Shown: positions 7,778 to 16,001, numbered from the stretch's first letter. The stretch is 61,141 nucleotides of DNA from CAZYXZ01 sp964651395 (GCA_964651395.1 CAZYXZ010000007.1:1-61141), one strand, 5' to 3'. Numbers and translations: made by a program. Notes: generated by a model from the letters alone, not told the origin.

Positions 7778-8758
7778 GTGGATCTCGACCTGCGCCTGGT
7801 CCGGTACGCCGTCGTGCTGGCCGACGAGCTGCACTTCGGCCGGGCGGCCGACCGGCTGGGCATCGCGCAGCAGACTCTCTCCGCGCAGATACAGCGCCTC
7901 GAGCGGGTACTCGGCGTCCCGCTCTTCGTCCGGGACCGTCGCCACGTGGAGGTCACGCCGCCCGGCGAGCGGTTCGTCGCGCGTGGTCGCGAGCTGATGC
8001 TCGCCGGAGACGCACTGGTCACCGAGATCCGTGGTTTCCGGTGGGGTGCCCCACCGCTTCGCGTCGACGTGGTCATCGATGGCGCGACGCCGAGCCTGGC
8101 CGTGCGGGACTTCCAGGTGCGACATCCCGACGTGCCCGTCGAGATCCACCAGAGCATGGGCGTGGACAGCGTGGCGAGGGCGGCCGCCGGCGAGCTCGAC
8201 ATCGTGTTCGGCTCCCCGCACCGGTCCCTGCCGCGGGGCATGACGCGCGAGCTGATGCGCTACGAACGCATCTGCTTGATGCTGCCGGCCACACATCCAC
8301 TGGCGGCACGGGAGAAGGTCACCGTCGCCGAGGCTCGTCGGCACCAGCTGCTCATGCACGGTGCGCCGGGACCCACGGACTGGGCGCGCTGGCAGGAGAC
8401 GTTCCTCGCCGAGCTGGACTTCCCGCCGCCGTTGCGGCGCCGGGGCAGTGGAACGGCTGCGGCCATCGACGCCGTAGTTCTCTCCGGGTTACCGCGGCTG
8501 TTCACCACGGTGATCCCGATCCTCGACCGGCGGATCGTGCGCCGGCCACTCGTCGATCCCGTGCCGATCTACCCGTTCTACGCCCTCTGGCGCACGGCCA
8601 ACGCCAGCGCATCGCTGGCTGCGTTCCTCGGGGCCCTGCGGGACCTCATCGCGGAGCAGGAATGGCTGGCCCTGCCGGAAGGCTCGTACTGGCTCCCGGG
8701 CGAGGATCGGGTCACGATCACCCGACCGGCCTCTCGGGCCCCTACACCTCCAGCGTGA
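7778..8758 (+). CDS. LysR-family transcriptional regulator
   Basis: 326 residues from GTG 7778, chosen because it yields the family-typical VDLDLRLVRYAVVLADELHF. An earlier in-frame GTG at 7754 would only add residues before the helix-turn-helix. Residues 1-60 hold the winged HTH (FGRAADRLGIAQQTLSAQIQ, followed by LERVLGVPLFVRD). The rest is a LysR substrate-binding domain of two alpha/beta lobes. The effector is not identifiable. LysR regulators usually control a divergent neighbour; upstream here is the sigma-factor gene at 7651, which is divergent and 126 bp away. The 3' end overlaps the convergent CAP gene by 17 bp. Confidence 0.88.
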   Translation: MDLDLRLVRYAVVLADELHFGRAADRLGIAQQTLSAQIQRLERVLGVPLFVRDRRHVEVTPPGERFVARGRELMLAGDALVTEIRGFRWGAPPLRVDVVIDGATPSLAVRDFQVRHPDVPVEIHQSMGVDSVARAAAGELDIVFGSPHRSLPRGMTRELMRYERICLMLPATHPLAAREKVTVAEARRHQLLMHGAPGPTDWARWQETFLAELDFPPPLRRRGSGTAAAIDAVVLSGLPRLFTTVIPILDRRIVRRPLVDPVPIYPFYALWRTANASASLAAFLGALRDLIAEQEWLALPEGSYWLPGEDRVTITRPASRAPTPPA

Positions 8759-9779
8759 TCCGGTAGAGGGCCAGCGTGGCGCTCTGCGCGTTGAGCAACC
8801 CGCCGAGGGCTGTCGCGCCCACCTTCAGACGGATGTGGTTCACGTAGCGTCGCGCGGAGTCCGGCAGCCAGCGCGTACTCACCTGCGGCGCGCCGGGGCG
8901 GACGAGGACTTCACCCAGGTCGAAGGCGGGCCCCCACGACTCGTCGATCTGGATGCGCACCGGCAGCGTGGTCGACGCGCTCATCGCCAGGGTCAGCCCA
9001 CGCACGGTCGAGAAGTCCAGTGCATCCTTGAGCACCAGGTCGACGGTGCCGTTCGGCCCGAGGCTGACGGCCGTGAATGTCATCCGCAGCGCTCCGTCGC
9101 CGGGACCGACACCGTCCACGGTGTAGCTGCTGACCTTCAGCCCGGTGCCGGTGGTGACCGCAATCGCGCGCGACTCCTTGCCGTCCTCGCCCGTGACGTA
9201 GTCGACGCGTCGGTCGAACCTGCGACGTTCGCCGAACATGCCATGTGCCGGCTCGCGGGTGTCCGGGTACGACGCGCACGACGACGCGAACACCTGCGTG
9301 TTGTAGACGTAGCGGAACCCGGCGGTGTTGCGCTCGACGCTGGCCATCCCGACAACCCGGTACGTCGGCTCGAGAATGTTTGCCCGGTGGCCGGGTGAGT
9401 CCATGTACATCTGGAACATCTCGTCGGCGCTCGTCGCGTTGTACGCGACGTTCTCGCCCACCAGGCGTGGTGCTCCGCAGCCGCGCGCACTCAGATGCGG
9501 CCGCAGCTGGGGGTTGTGGCTCAGGCTTCCGGCCGAGGCGAGCCGAACACTCCATGGCCGAGCCACGTCAGTCGCCGCCGCGACGACCTTCAGCCGCACC
9601 AGGCCCCGGTCGGCGCGGGCTCGGTTGACCAGGTCGACCAGCCGCGCCTCGTGCGAGTTGAGCCGAACGCCGTCCCGCAGGCCGAAGGCGCGGACCGGCG
9701 CGCGCTCGCCAACGACGACGACCGCACCCAGGGACAGACAGAGGACGACTAGTGGACACCACCGAGCCGGACGTCGCAT
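8742..9779 (-). CDS. Secreted CAP (SCP/PR1, YkwD-like) domain protein
   Basis: 345 residues from ATG 9779, which has GGGAG eight bases upstream; an in-frame GTG at 9788 is less well placed. An Arg-rich start and hydrophobic stretch (CPLVVLCLSLGAVVVV) form a signal peptide or anchor. Residues about 40-165 are a CAP domain: LVNRARADRGL, then SLSHNP, GENVAYN and SPGHRANILEP, the signature segments of bacterial YkwD-type proteins. The last 170 residues form a beta-rich extension I do not recognise. Role outside the cell is unknown; such proteins are often cell-wall or sporulation associated. The roughly 130-nt leader contains alternative stems that could hide the ribosome-binding site (see separate entry). 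Confidence 0.85.
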   Translation of the reverse strand: MRRPARWCPLVVLCLSLGAVVVVGERAPVRAFGLRDGVRLNSHEARLVDLVNRARADRGLVRLKVVAAATDVARPWSVRLASAGSLSHNPQLRPHLSARGCGAPRLVGENVAYNATSADEMFQMYMDSPGHRANILEPTYRVVGMASVERNTAGFRYVYNTQVFASSCASYPDTREPAHGMFGERRRFDRRVDYVTGEDGKESRAIAVTTGTGLKVSSYTVDGVGPGDGALRMTFTAVSLGPNGTVDLVLKDALDFSTVRGLTLAMSASTTLPVRIQIDESWGPAFDLGEVLVRPGAPQVSTRWLPDSARRYVNHIRLKVGATALGGLLNAQSATLALYRITLEV

Positions 9780-9910
9780 GCGGCGCACTCCCTTCGTCGG
9801 GAGCGGCGTGCGCCTGCGGTGGAAAGGTGCTCGACCGGCTGTGCATCTCCCGCGCCGGCCGAACGGGGTGGGTCCTACCGCTCCTCCCGAACGTCACGGC
9901 GCACGCCGCT
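9780..9910 (-). ncRNA. Candidate riboswitch-like leader of the CAP gene
   Basis: Read on the minus strand, a perfect 13-bp stem (9898-9910 with 9802-9814) encloses 83 nt. The 3' arm of that stem contains GGCGCAC (9808-9814), which can instead pair with GTGCGCC (9782-9788) just before the ATG. In the alternative fold CTCCC also pairs with the GGGAG ribosome-binding site. The two folds exclude each other, the usual logic of a translational riboswitch. Inside, GAGCGG-x2-GGACCCA and the closing CGCAGGCG recall parts of the c-di-AMP (ydaO) class, but the GACAGCU and GGGUGAAU elements are missing. Class therefore unassigned. Confidence 0.42.
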
Positions 9911-9939
9911 GCCAGGGATACGCAGCAGCAACCCGGAAA

Positions 9940-9970
9940 CCTCGCGGGGGCTGCAACGCAGCCCTCGAGG
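9940..9970 (-). terminator. Terminator-like hairpin downstream of the MarR gene
   Basis: Stem GGGCTGC/GCAGCCC with a three-base loop (9948-9964), extended by an outer CCTCG/CGAGG pair. It lies about 10 bases beyond the MarR stop and is followed on the minus strand by GAGGTTTCC, a weak U-rich tail. Confidence 0.45.
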
Positions 9971-9978
9971 TCGTCTGG

Positions 9979-10473
9979 TCAGTCGCGGCCGAGCGCTCCC
10001 TCGGGGTCGATCCGCTCCAGCAGCCGCCGCAGCAGGTCCTTCAGCGTGGCCAGGTCCTCGGCGCCGAGGATCCGCTCGTACTGCGCCTCCAGCTCGACGA
10101 CCACCTCGAGCGCGGCCTTGAGTAGTGCTCGGCCCTTCGCGGTCTGCTTCACGAGCACGGCGCGGCCGTCCGCGGGGTCCGGTCGTCGGGTGACGTAGCC
10201 AGCGCGTTCGATCTCGGCGACGAGCTGGCTGGCCGCCTGCCGCGTGACGCCGGCCCGTCGGGCCAGCGCGGAGATGGTCGTCCCGTCGGTGTCGAGGTTG
10301 GCCAGCACGTTGGTATAGGCCAGCGTCAGGTTGCGGTACCCGCGCTCTGCGAGCAGCTCGAGGGTCGTGGTGGTCTCGGCGCGGGAGGAGCGCAGCAGCA
10401 GCCGGTACAGCGAGGCGTCCCGGAAGTCACGGAGCGCTTCCGGGTCCTCCAGCCACGGCATCTTGGCGGACAT
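9979..10473 (-). CDS. MarR-family transcriptional regulator
   Basis: 164 residues from ATG 10473, chosen because a strong AGGAGG lies just upstream (10479-10485 region); an in-frame ATG at 10506 lacks one and would overlap the probable operator. The winged HTH is in the middle (GTTISALARRAGVTRQAASQLV near residues 62-83, then the wing with RRPDPADGRAVLVK). Flanking helices form the dimerisation region. MarR proteins repress neighbouring genes and often respond to small phenolic or toxic compounds; the ligand is unknown. It diverges from a SnoaL-like gene and an approximate palindrome at 10485-10501 lies between them, so that gene is the likely target. Confidence 0.88.
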   Translation of the reverse strand: MSAKMPWLEDPEALRDFRDASLYRLLLRSSRAETTTTLELLAERGYRNLTLAYTNVLANLDTDGTTISALARRAGVTRQAASQLVAEIERAGYVTRRPDPADGRAVLVKQTAKGRALLKAALEVVVELEAQYERILGAEDLATLKDLLRRLLERIDPEGALGRD

Positions 10474-10484
10474 GCGCAACCTCC

Positions 10485-10513
10485 TTGACAATAATGCGCA
10501 AGCCACTTTACAG
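10485..10513 (+). promoter_or_regulatory. Promoter and MarR-type operator between marR and the SnoaL-like gene
   Basis: TTGACA at 10485-10490, a 17-bp spacer, then TTACAG at 10508-10513 form a plausible sigma-70 promoter toward the plus-strand gene. The -35 lies inside the imperfect palindrome TTGACAATAATGCGCAA (10485-10501), the TTG-N-CAA type bound by MarR proteins. ATGCGCAA is repeated at 10472-10479. Confidence 0.45.
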
Positions 10514-10550
10514 TCTCGGACGATTCGACATCGGCAGCTGGGGAGGCGAC

Positions 10551-10949
10551 ATGTCCGCCGAGAACGTCGCGGTGGTCCGCGGCATCTACGAGAACTTCGC
10601 CAAGGGCGACATCCCGAGCGTCCTCGCGGCGCTGGACGCGGACGTCGAGTGGGTCGAGGCCGGGCAGGAGTACCTGCCCCACCGCGGGACGCACCGCGGG
10701 CCGGCAGCGGTGGCCGACAGGGTGTTCGGCATGGTGATGGCGCACTTCGACGAGTTCGCGGTCGTCCCCGATCGGTTCCACGACGCGGGGGACGTCGTCA
10801 CCGTCGAGGGCCGTGCAGTCGGCAAGACCAAGGCGGGCCGGGTCCTGGACGCGCCGGCCGCCTGGGTGTGGACCGTGCGCGACGGCAAGGCGGTGCGCAA
10901 CATGAACTACCACGACACCGACGCCTTTCGGGAGGCGCTGGCGCCCTAG
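10551..10949 (+). CDS. SnoaL/NTF2-like protein
   Basis: 132 residues from ATG 10551, preceded by GGGGAGG. The sequence (VVRGIYENFAKGDIPSVLAA, then a conical beta-barrel pattern ending MNYHDTDAFREAL) matches SnoaL-like ketosteroid-isomerase-fold proteins. Such folds serve as small isomerases, hydrolases or ligand-binding proteins; the reaction cannot be predicted. Likely controlled by the divergent MarR regulator. Its stop shares the tetranucleotide CTAG with the convergent amidohydrolase stop. Confidence 0.8.
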   Translation: MSAENVAVVRGIYENFAKGDIPSVLAALDADVEWVEAGQEYLPHRGTHRGPAAVADRVFGMVMAHFDEFAVVPDRFHDAGDVVTVEGRAVGKTKAGRVLDAPAAWVWTVRDGKAVRNMNYHDTDAFREALAP

Positions 10950-11818
10950 AGCTTGAAGACGCGCTCGGCGTTCTCCTTGAGGAACTTCGGCCAGACGTGC
11001 TCGCGGAAGGGCACCTGCGGCAGCTCGTCGAAGATCCGCTCGAGTGACAGCCCCATCGGGTAGTAGCCGGCGTACATGACCTTGTCGGCACCTCGCGTGT
11101 TCGCGTAGTCGACGATCGCCTTCGGGTAGTACTTGGGGGCGAACGCGCTCGTCATGTAGTACAGCCCGGGCCACTTCAGCATCAGCTTGACCGCGAGCTC
11201 CTCCCACGGCTCCGCGCCATGGCGCATGACGATGCGCAGCTCCGGGAAGTCGTAGCAGACCTGGTCCAGGTGCATGACGTCCTGGCAGGCGCTCGGGAAG
11301 CGCGGCCCGGCGATGCCCGCGTTCGTGATGATCGGGATGTCGAGGTCGATGCACACCTGGTAGACCGGGTAGTAGAGCCGGTCGCTGATCGCGACCTGTG
11401 GCTTGCACCCGGCCGGGAATGTCGAGACCGCCTTGATGCCCCACTCGTCGTACGCAGCGCGGATCTTCCGGACGCACTCGGTCACCTTGTTCGGGTCGAC
11501 CTCGAGCGACGCGGCGAACCGGTCAGGGTGCTTCGTGAGCGCGCGCTCGGCGGTGTCGCTGCCGAGCCCGATCAGGCCGACGGCGATGCCGTACTTGTCC
11601 ATCTCGGCCAGCGTGACGGCCACCGGGTCGAGGTCCTGCTCGCCCTTCGGCACGTCCTTGAACATGTACTCGGCGAGGAACTCCATCTTCTGCGAGTCCT
11701 CGTCCTTGAGCTGCGCACGGAGGTAGTCGTAACGCTTGCGCACGTCGGCGCTCGGGAAGCCGATCATGAGGTCCACGACACCGATGCCTGCGCCGATCCC
11801 GGCGGGAAGAGGGCTCAC
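10946..11818 (-). CDS. Amidohydrolase-2 family protein (metal-dependent TIM-barrel hydrolase or decarboxylase)
   Basis: 290 residues from GTG 11818; the frame stays open to an ATG at 11848 but that start has no supporting context. Segments GIKAVSTFP, DIPIITNAGI, ELRIVMRHGAEPW and the C-terminal NAERVFKL are those of the ACMSD/2-hydroxy-acid decarboxylase-like branch (PF04909). The family's metal sites are only partly recognisable: the usual DxHxH start is replaced by VVDLMIGFPSAD, and His219-equivalent RHG is present. Activity is therefore likely but substrate open. Related actinobacterial proteins act on aromatic or lignin-derived carboxylic acids, which would be inference here. Confidence 0.75.
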   Translation of the reverse strand: MSPLPAGIGAGIGVVDLMIGFPSADVRKRYDYLRAQLKDEDSQKMEFLAEYMFKDVPKGEQDLDPVAVTLAEMDKYGIAVGLIGLGSDTAERALTKHPDRFAASLEVDPNKVTECVRKIRAAYDEWGIKAVSTFPAGCKPQVAISDRLYYPVYQVCIDLDIPIITNAGIAGPRFPSACQDVMHLDQVCYDFPELRIVMRHGAEPWEELAVKLMLKWPGLYYMTSAFAPKYYPKAIVDYANTRGADKVMYAGYYPMGLSLERIFDELPQVPFREHVWPKFLKENAERVFKL

Positions 11819-11859
11819 GGCCCGGCAGCCTAGCCGCCCTTCGTGCAAGGCTCCGCCCC

Positions 11860-12498
11860 ATGAGTACGTACGCCCAGCAAGAGCGCGCGGCCCTCGCCGA
11901 CGCCCTGGATGCGGCAGGCCCCGACGCGCCCACCCTGTGCGAGGGCTGGGACACGCGCGACCTGGCCGCGCACCTGGTCATCCGCGAGCGAAGGCCCGAC
12001 GCCTCCCCCGGCATCGTCTTCCCCCCACTCGCCGACCACATGGAGCGGGTCCGGGTCTCCACGCGTGACGGAACCGACTACGGAGAGCTGGTGCGGCTCT
12101 TCCGCACCGGCCCACCGCTCTGGTCACCCATCCGGCTGTCCTTCCTCGACAGCGCGACGAACACCGTCGAGTACTTCGTCCACCTGGAGGACGTACGCCG
12201 CGCGGGGCCGGCCTGGGAGCCCCGCGAACTCGCGGACGGCCTGAGCGACTTCCTCTGGGGCCGGCTCAAGCGCGGCGCCCAGCTGCTGATGCGCAAGGCC
12301 CCGGCCGACGTCGTGCTCCGATCGCCGGACGGGCGCAGCGCCACCGTGAAGACCGGCGGCGAGAGCACCGTCACGTTGACCGGGCACCCGGCCGAACTGA
12401 CCCTCGTCGCATTCGGCCGGGGGAGGCACGCCCAGGTAGACACCGACGGCGACGCCGCCGAGGTGCAGGCGGTGCTCAGCGGCAAGTACGGCGTCTGA
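11860..12498 (+). CDS. TIGR03085-family protein (mycothiol-dependent maleylpyruvate isomerase-like, DinB fold)
   Basis: 212 residues. The N-terminal half has the DinB-like four-helix pattern with LCEGWDTRDLAAHL and a second metal-ligand area (NTVEYFVHLEDVRRA). His residues in AAHL and YFVHLEDV are candidate metal ligands. The C-terminal half carries a small SCP2-like region (TVTLTGHPAELTLVAFGR). TIGR03085 proteins occur almost only in mycothiol-producing actinobacteria and probably use mycothiol as cofactor; the individual reaction is not known. It is monocistronic as far as can be seen. Confidence 0.82.
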   Translation: MSTYAQQERAALADALDAAGPDAPTLCEGWDTRDLAAHLVIRERRPDASPGIVFPPLADHMERVRVSTRDGTDYGELVRLFRTGPPLWSPIRLSFLDSATNTVEYFVHLEDVRRAGPAWEPRELADGLSDFLWGRLKRGAQLLMRKAPADVVLRSPDGRSATVKTGGESTVTLTGHPAELTLVAFGRGRHAQVDTDGDAAEVQAVLSGKYGV

Positions 12499-12516
12499 CC
12501 CGTCGGCGAGCTCCGG

Positions 12517-12522
12517 TAGGGT
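12517..12522 (+). promoter_or_regulatory. Probable -10 element of the DUF47-pit operon
   Basis: TAGGGT in the 59-bp gap before the DUF47 gene matches the actinobacterial TAnnnT -10 pattern; a GAGGAG ribosome-binding site follows at about 12539. No PHO-box-like repeat is present here. Confidence 0.4.
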
Positions 12523-12557
12523 GCCGTGCGACCGAACGAGGAGAGGCGCGAGAGCTC

Positions 12558-13172
12558 ATGCGGTTCAAGCTGGTGCCCACAGATGACCGGTTCTTCGGAC
12601 TCTTCCAGGAGTCCGCGGCCAACGCCGCCGAGTGCGCCCGCCGGCTGCACGACCTGATCACCGACTACCGCGACGTGTCGGGGAAGCACGACCGGGTGGT
12701 GGAGTGCGAACGGCAGGGTGACGCAATCACCGCGCAGATCCTCACGCGGCTCAACTCGAGCTTCGTGACTCCGTTCGACCGCGAGGACATCCACGCCCTG
12801 GCCGAGGAGCTCGACGACGTCGTCGACGACATGCTGGCCGTCTCCGACCTGCTCAAGCTGCTACCGATCGACGAAATGCTGCCCGAACTGGTGGAGATGT
12901 CCGAGATCCTCATGCAGATGACCGAGCAGGCCTGCGGGATGTTCGAGCGGTTCCCGAGCATGCGTGGTGTCCAGGCCTTCCTCGACACGATCGACAAGCT
13001 CGAGAGCGAAGGCGACTCCATCTACCGCCGGAGCATCGGCCGGCTGTTCAAGGAGTACGAGGCGATCGATGTCTTGATGTGGAAGGACATCACCCACGCC
13101 ATGGAGGGTGCGCTGAACACCGTCGAGGACACGTCGAACCTCGTCGAGTCCGTCGTCCTCAAGCACGCGTAG
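12558..13172 (+). CDS. DUF47 (PhoU-like) phosphate transport accessory protein
   Basis: 204 residues, almost all helical, with the DUF47/TIGR00153 pattern of E/D-rich metal-binding helices (EELDDVVDDMLAVSDLL, then KLESEGDSIYRRSIGRLFKEY, with DVLMWKDI). These proteins resemble PhoU and are encoded beside Pit-type phosphate transporters, which they are thought to regulate. That is the case here: pit starts 13 bp downstream in the same direction, so the two form an operon. Cytosolic; no signal peptide or membrane helix. Confidence 0.9.
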   Translation: MRFKLVPTDDRFFGLFQESAANAAECARRLHDLITDYRDVSGKHDRVVECERQGDAITAQILTRLNSSFVTPFDREDIHALAEELDDVVDDMLAVSDLLKLLPIDEMLPELVEMSEILMQMTEQACGMFERFPSMRGVQAFLDTIDKLESEGDSIYRRSIGRLFKEYEAIDVLMWKDITHAMEGALNTVEDTSNLVESVVLKHA

Positions 13173-13185
13173 GGACGCCTGCCTC

Positions 13186-14181
13186 ATGGACTTCGGCGTC
13201 ATCCTGGTCATCGGCATCGCGCTCGCGTTCGACTACACCAACGGCTTTCACGACGCCGCCAACTCCATCGCTACCGTCGTCTCGACCCGTGTCCTGACAC
13301 CGCGCCAGGCTGTGGCCTGGGCCGCGTTCTTCAACTTCATCGCGTTCATGGTCTTCGGCACCGCGGTGGCCAGCACCATCGCCAAGGACGTCGTCGTTCA
13401 GGACGTGCTGTCCGTAGGCGTGATCTTCGCCGGTCTGGTCGGGGCGATCGGCTGGAACCTGATCACGTTCTACCTCGGCCTGCCGACGAGCAGCTCGCAC
13501 GCCCTCGTCGGCGGCATCGCGGGTGCCGCGGTCGCCGTGGCCGGCCTCGACGTCCTCCAGCAGGAGGGGCTGCGCAAGATCGGCGTCTTCATCGTCCTGT
13601 CCCCGTTGGCCGGTCTGGCCCTGGGGTACGTCGTCACGATCCTCATCTTCTGGTTCTTCCACCGGGTGAAGCGCGTCGAGATGCTCAACAAGGGCTTCCG
13701 CCGCGGACAGCTGGTCTCCGCTGCGCTGTTCAGCCTGGGACACGGGGCCAACGACGCGCAGAAGACGATGGGCGTGATCCTGGCGCTGCTCATCTCCGCG
13801 GGGAAGGTCAGCAAGGACGGCGAGGTCCCGTTGTGGGTGGTCCTTGCCGCCCATCTGGCGATCGGCCTGGGCACACTCTCCGGTGGCTGGCGGATCGTGA
13901 AGACCATGGGTTCGAAGATCACACGGCTACAGCCGGTCGGCGGATTCGCGGCGGAGACCTCGGCGGCACTCATGCTGTTCTTCACCTCCCACAAGGGCAT
14001 CCCCGTGTCGACCACACACACCATCACCGGCGCCATCGTCGGAGTCGGTAGCACGCAGCGACTCTCCGCCGTGAACTGGGGCGTAGCCGGACGGGTCATC
14101 TGGGCGTGGGTGCTGACGATCCCCGGAGCGTTTGCCATCGCGTTCGTGACTTCGCTGGTCGTACGGTGGCTGGCACCGTGA
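13186..14181 (+). CDS. pit: Pit-family inorganic phosphate transporter
   Basis: 331 residues with about ten hydrophobic segments. It carries both halves of the internally duplicated Pit signature: DYTNGFHDAANSIATVVST near the N-terminus and GHGANDAQKTMGV in the middle. The C-terminal repeat VSTTHTITGAIVGVG is also typical. It imports phosphate (as metal-phosphate) using the proton gradient, with low affinity and high capacity. Co-transcribed with the DUF47 gene; it overlaps the following small gene by 4 nt. Complements the high-affinity Pst system encoded 6 kb away. Confidence 0.95.
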   Translation: MDFGVILVIGIALAFDYTNGFHDAANSIATVVSTRVLTPRQAVAWAAFFNFIAFMVFGTAVASTIAKDVVVQDVLSVGVIFAGLVGAIGWNLITFYLGLPTSSSHALVGGIAGAAVAVAGLDVLQQEGLRKIGVFIVLSPLAGLALGYVVTILIFWFFHRVKRVEMLNKGFRRGQLVSAALFSLGHGANDAQKTMGVILALLISAGKVSKDGEVPLWVVLAAHLAIGLGTLSGGWRIVKTMGSKITRLQPVGGFAAETSAALMLFFTSHKGIPVSTTHTITGAIVGVGSTQRLSAVNWGVAGRVIWAWVLTIPGAFAIAFVTSLVVRWLAP

Positions 14182-14342
14182 ACCGCAAGGTGCTCTTCTT
14201 CCTCATCGCGTCGATCGCGTGCCTGCTACTCGCGCCGGTGACCCAGGAGAAGTTCCGCTGGGTGCCGCTCACGCTGACCGGCACCTACGCCGTGCTGGCG
14301 CTTCTCACCGCTCTCGACGCACGCTCCCAGCACCGCCGCTAG
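14178..14342 (+). CDS. Small two-helix membrane protein of the pit operon
   Basis: 54 residues from GTG 14178, overlapping the pit stop by GTGA, so coupled to it. The sequence VNRKVLFFLIASIACLLL is one membrane helix and LTLTGTYAVLALLTALDA a second, with a short positive tail. I recognise no family. Position suggests an accessory of the phosphate transporter, which is inference only. Confidence 0.65.
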   Translation: MNRKVLFFLIASIACLLLAPVTQEKFRWVPLTLTGTYAVLALLTALDARSQHRR

Positions 14343-14415
14343 GCCGGGGGCCTCAACCGACTTCGGCGTAGACCTCGCGACCGAACGTCTGTGGCGGCAC
14401 CTCGGTACGAGCGCC

Positions 14416-14421
14416 TAGGCT
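14416..14421 (+). promoter_or_regulatory. -10 element TAGGCT
   Basis: TAGGCT with the following TGCGCAC occurs here and again before thiC (59880). Transcription would start near 14428; GAGGAG at 14445-14450 is the ribosome-binding site for the ATG at 14457. Confidence 0.45.
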
Positions 14422-14456
14422 GCGCACCCCGGGGGGCCGGCCGCGAGGAGCAGCAC

Positions 14457-14756
14457 ATGGCGTTCGTCCAGATCATCGACTTCCGTACGTCGAAGGCCGA
14501 CGAGATGCAGAAGCTCGGCGAGGAGTGGGAGGCGGCGACGTCCGGCACACGGACCGCGCGTCGACGGATCCTGACCCAGGACCGCGACAACCCCGGCCGT
14601 TACCTCAACATCGTCTTCTTCGACAGCTACGAGTCGGCAATGGAGAACTCGAACGACCCGAGCACGCAGGAGTTCTCCGCGCGCATGATGGCGCTCGGCG
14701 ACGGCCCGCCGACCTTCTACAACCTCGACGTCCTCGAAGACCGGGACATGTCGTAG
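14457..14756 (+). CDS. Small conserved hypothetical protein (ferredoxin-like alpha/beta fold likely)
   Basis: 99 residues from ATG 14457, with GAGGAG six bases upstream. MAFVQIIDFRTSKADEM, then YLNIVFFDSYESAMENSNDP and FSARMMALGDG, shows the beta-alpha-beta rhythm of dimeric ferredoxin-like (ABM-type) proteins, but I see no catalytic signature. Function unknown. Related short proteins are scattered in actinobacteria as stand-alone genes, as here. It ends 3 bp before the convergent stop of the cyclopropane synthase gene. Confidence 0.7.
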   Translation: MAFVQIIDFRTSKADEMQKLGEEWEAATSGTRTARRRILTQDRDNPGRYLNIVFFDSYESAMENSNDPSTQEFSARMMALGDGPPTFYNLDVLEDRDMS

Positions 14757-14759
14757 GCG

Positions 14760-16001
14760 CTAGCCCCAGTCGGGCCGCAGCGGCATCGCGCTGCGGCCAC
14801 CGTCGGGCTTCACCGCAAGCACCTGGTGCACCTGCGTGCGGCCGGCCTCGAAGTTGAGCGCAGAGCCGGCCATGTAGAGGCGCCAGATGCGTGCGCGTGG
14901 CGCACCGGCCTGCTCGACCGCGGCGTCCCAGTTCTTCTCGAGGTTCCTCACCCACGCGCGGAGCGTCAGTGCGTAGTGCTCACGCAGATTCTCGAGATGC
15001 CGCACCTCGAAGCCGCGGTGCTGGAGCTGCGAGACGACGGTGCCCACCTCGTGCAGTTCTCCGTCCGGGAACACGTAGCGGTCGATGAAGCTGGTGCGCC
15101 CGAAGCGCGCGCGCTCCCCGGCCGGCCGGCTGATGCCGTGGTTGAGCAGCCGACCACCTGGAGCGAGCAGTAGATACAGCGACGTGAAGTACTCGCCGAG
15201 CCGGGACAGGCCCACGTGCTCGAACATCCCGATCGAGCTGATGGCGTCGTACGGGCCGTCCGGGATGTCGCGGTAGTCCTGCACCCGGATCTCCACCTGG
15301 TCGGCCAGCCCGTCCTCGGCGACCGCCTTGCTCGCCCAGTCGGCCTGCCGCTCGGAGATGGTGACGCCGACCGCCGTGACGCCGTGGTGCTTCGCGGCGT
15401 GCCGGACCATGCCACCCCAGCCACATCCGACGTCGAGGAGCCGCATGCCCGGGCGCAGCCCGAGCTTGCCGCAGACCAGCTCGTACTTCGCCGCCTGGGC
15501 CTTCTCCAGACTGGTCCTGGCCGAATGCCACACGGCGCACGAATACGTCATCGAGGGTCCCAGCACGAGCCGGTAGAACTCGTTGGAGACGTCGTAGTGG
15601 TGCGCGATGGCCGCGGCGTCGCGCTGCCGCGAGTGGCGACGACCGTGGAGTCGTGCCTCCTCCGGAGGTGCGGGCAGCCGCCGGAGCGCGCTCGGTCCGA
15701 CGACGCGCGCCAACGACGCCCACAGCCGCGCCGCGACGCGGAGGTCCGGTACGCCGTCGCGCAGCTGGAGCGCGGCGTAGACGTCGCCGTCGATGTCGAT
15801 GTCCCCGGCGACGTACGCGCGCCCGAAGCCGAGCTCGCCCGGGCTGGCCACGATCCGCCGCAACGCGTCCGGCGAGCGGATCCCGATGGTCGCCGGCGGG
15901 TCGGCCGGACCGACCCGGCTGCCGTCGTAGCAGTCGACGGCCACCTTCTCGGCTCCGCCGAACACCTCCGCCAGCCGCTCCGCGACGCCGGGTCCGGTCA
16001 C
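14760..16001 (-). CDS. Cyclopropane-fatty-acyl-phospholipid synthase family methyltransferase
   Basis: 413 residues. Start is GTG 16001, overlapping the stop of the SnoaL-like gene upstream (GTGA). After an N-terminal lipid-binding domain (residues 1-140) comes HHYDVSNEFYRLVLGPSMTYSCA, the family hallmark. The SAM-binding glycine motif LLDVGCGWGGM follows, then SIGMFEHVG and SFIDRYVFPDGEL. The enzyme adds a methylene or methyl from SAM to a double bond of membrane phospholipid acyl chains. The C-terminal region near LREHYALTLRAWVRN is conserved as well. Likely a three-gene minus-strand unit with the SnoaL-like protein and the antiporter. Confidence 0.92.
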   Translation of the reverse strand: MTGPGVAERLAEVFGGAEKVAVDCYDGSRVGPADPPATIGIRSPDALRRIVASPGELGFGRAYVAGDIDIDGDVYAALQLRDGVPDLRVAARLWASLARVVGPSALRRLPAPPEEARLHGRRHSRQRDAAAIAHHYDVSNEFYRLVLGPSMTYSCAVWHSARTSLEKAQAAKYELVCGKLGLRPGMRLLDVGCGWGGMVRHAAKHHGVTAVGVTISERQADWASKAVAEDGLADQVEIRVQDYRDIPDGPYDAISSIGMFEHVGLSRLGEYFTSLYLLLAPGGRLLNHGISRPAGERARFGRTSFIDRYVFPDGELHEVGTVVSQLQHRGFEVRHLENLREHYALTLRAWVRNLEKNWDAAVEQAGAPRARIWRLYMAGSALNFEAGRTQVHQVLAVKPDGGRSAMPLRPDWG

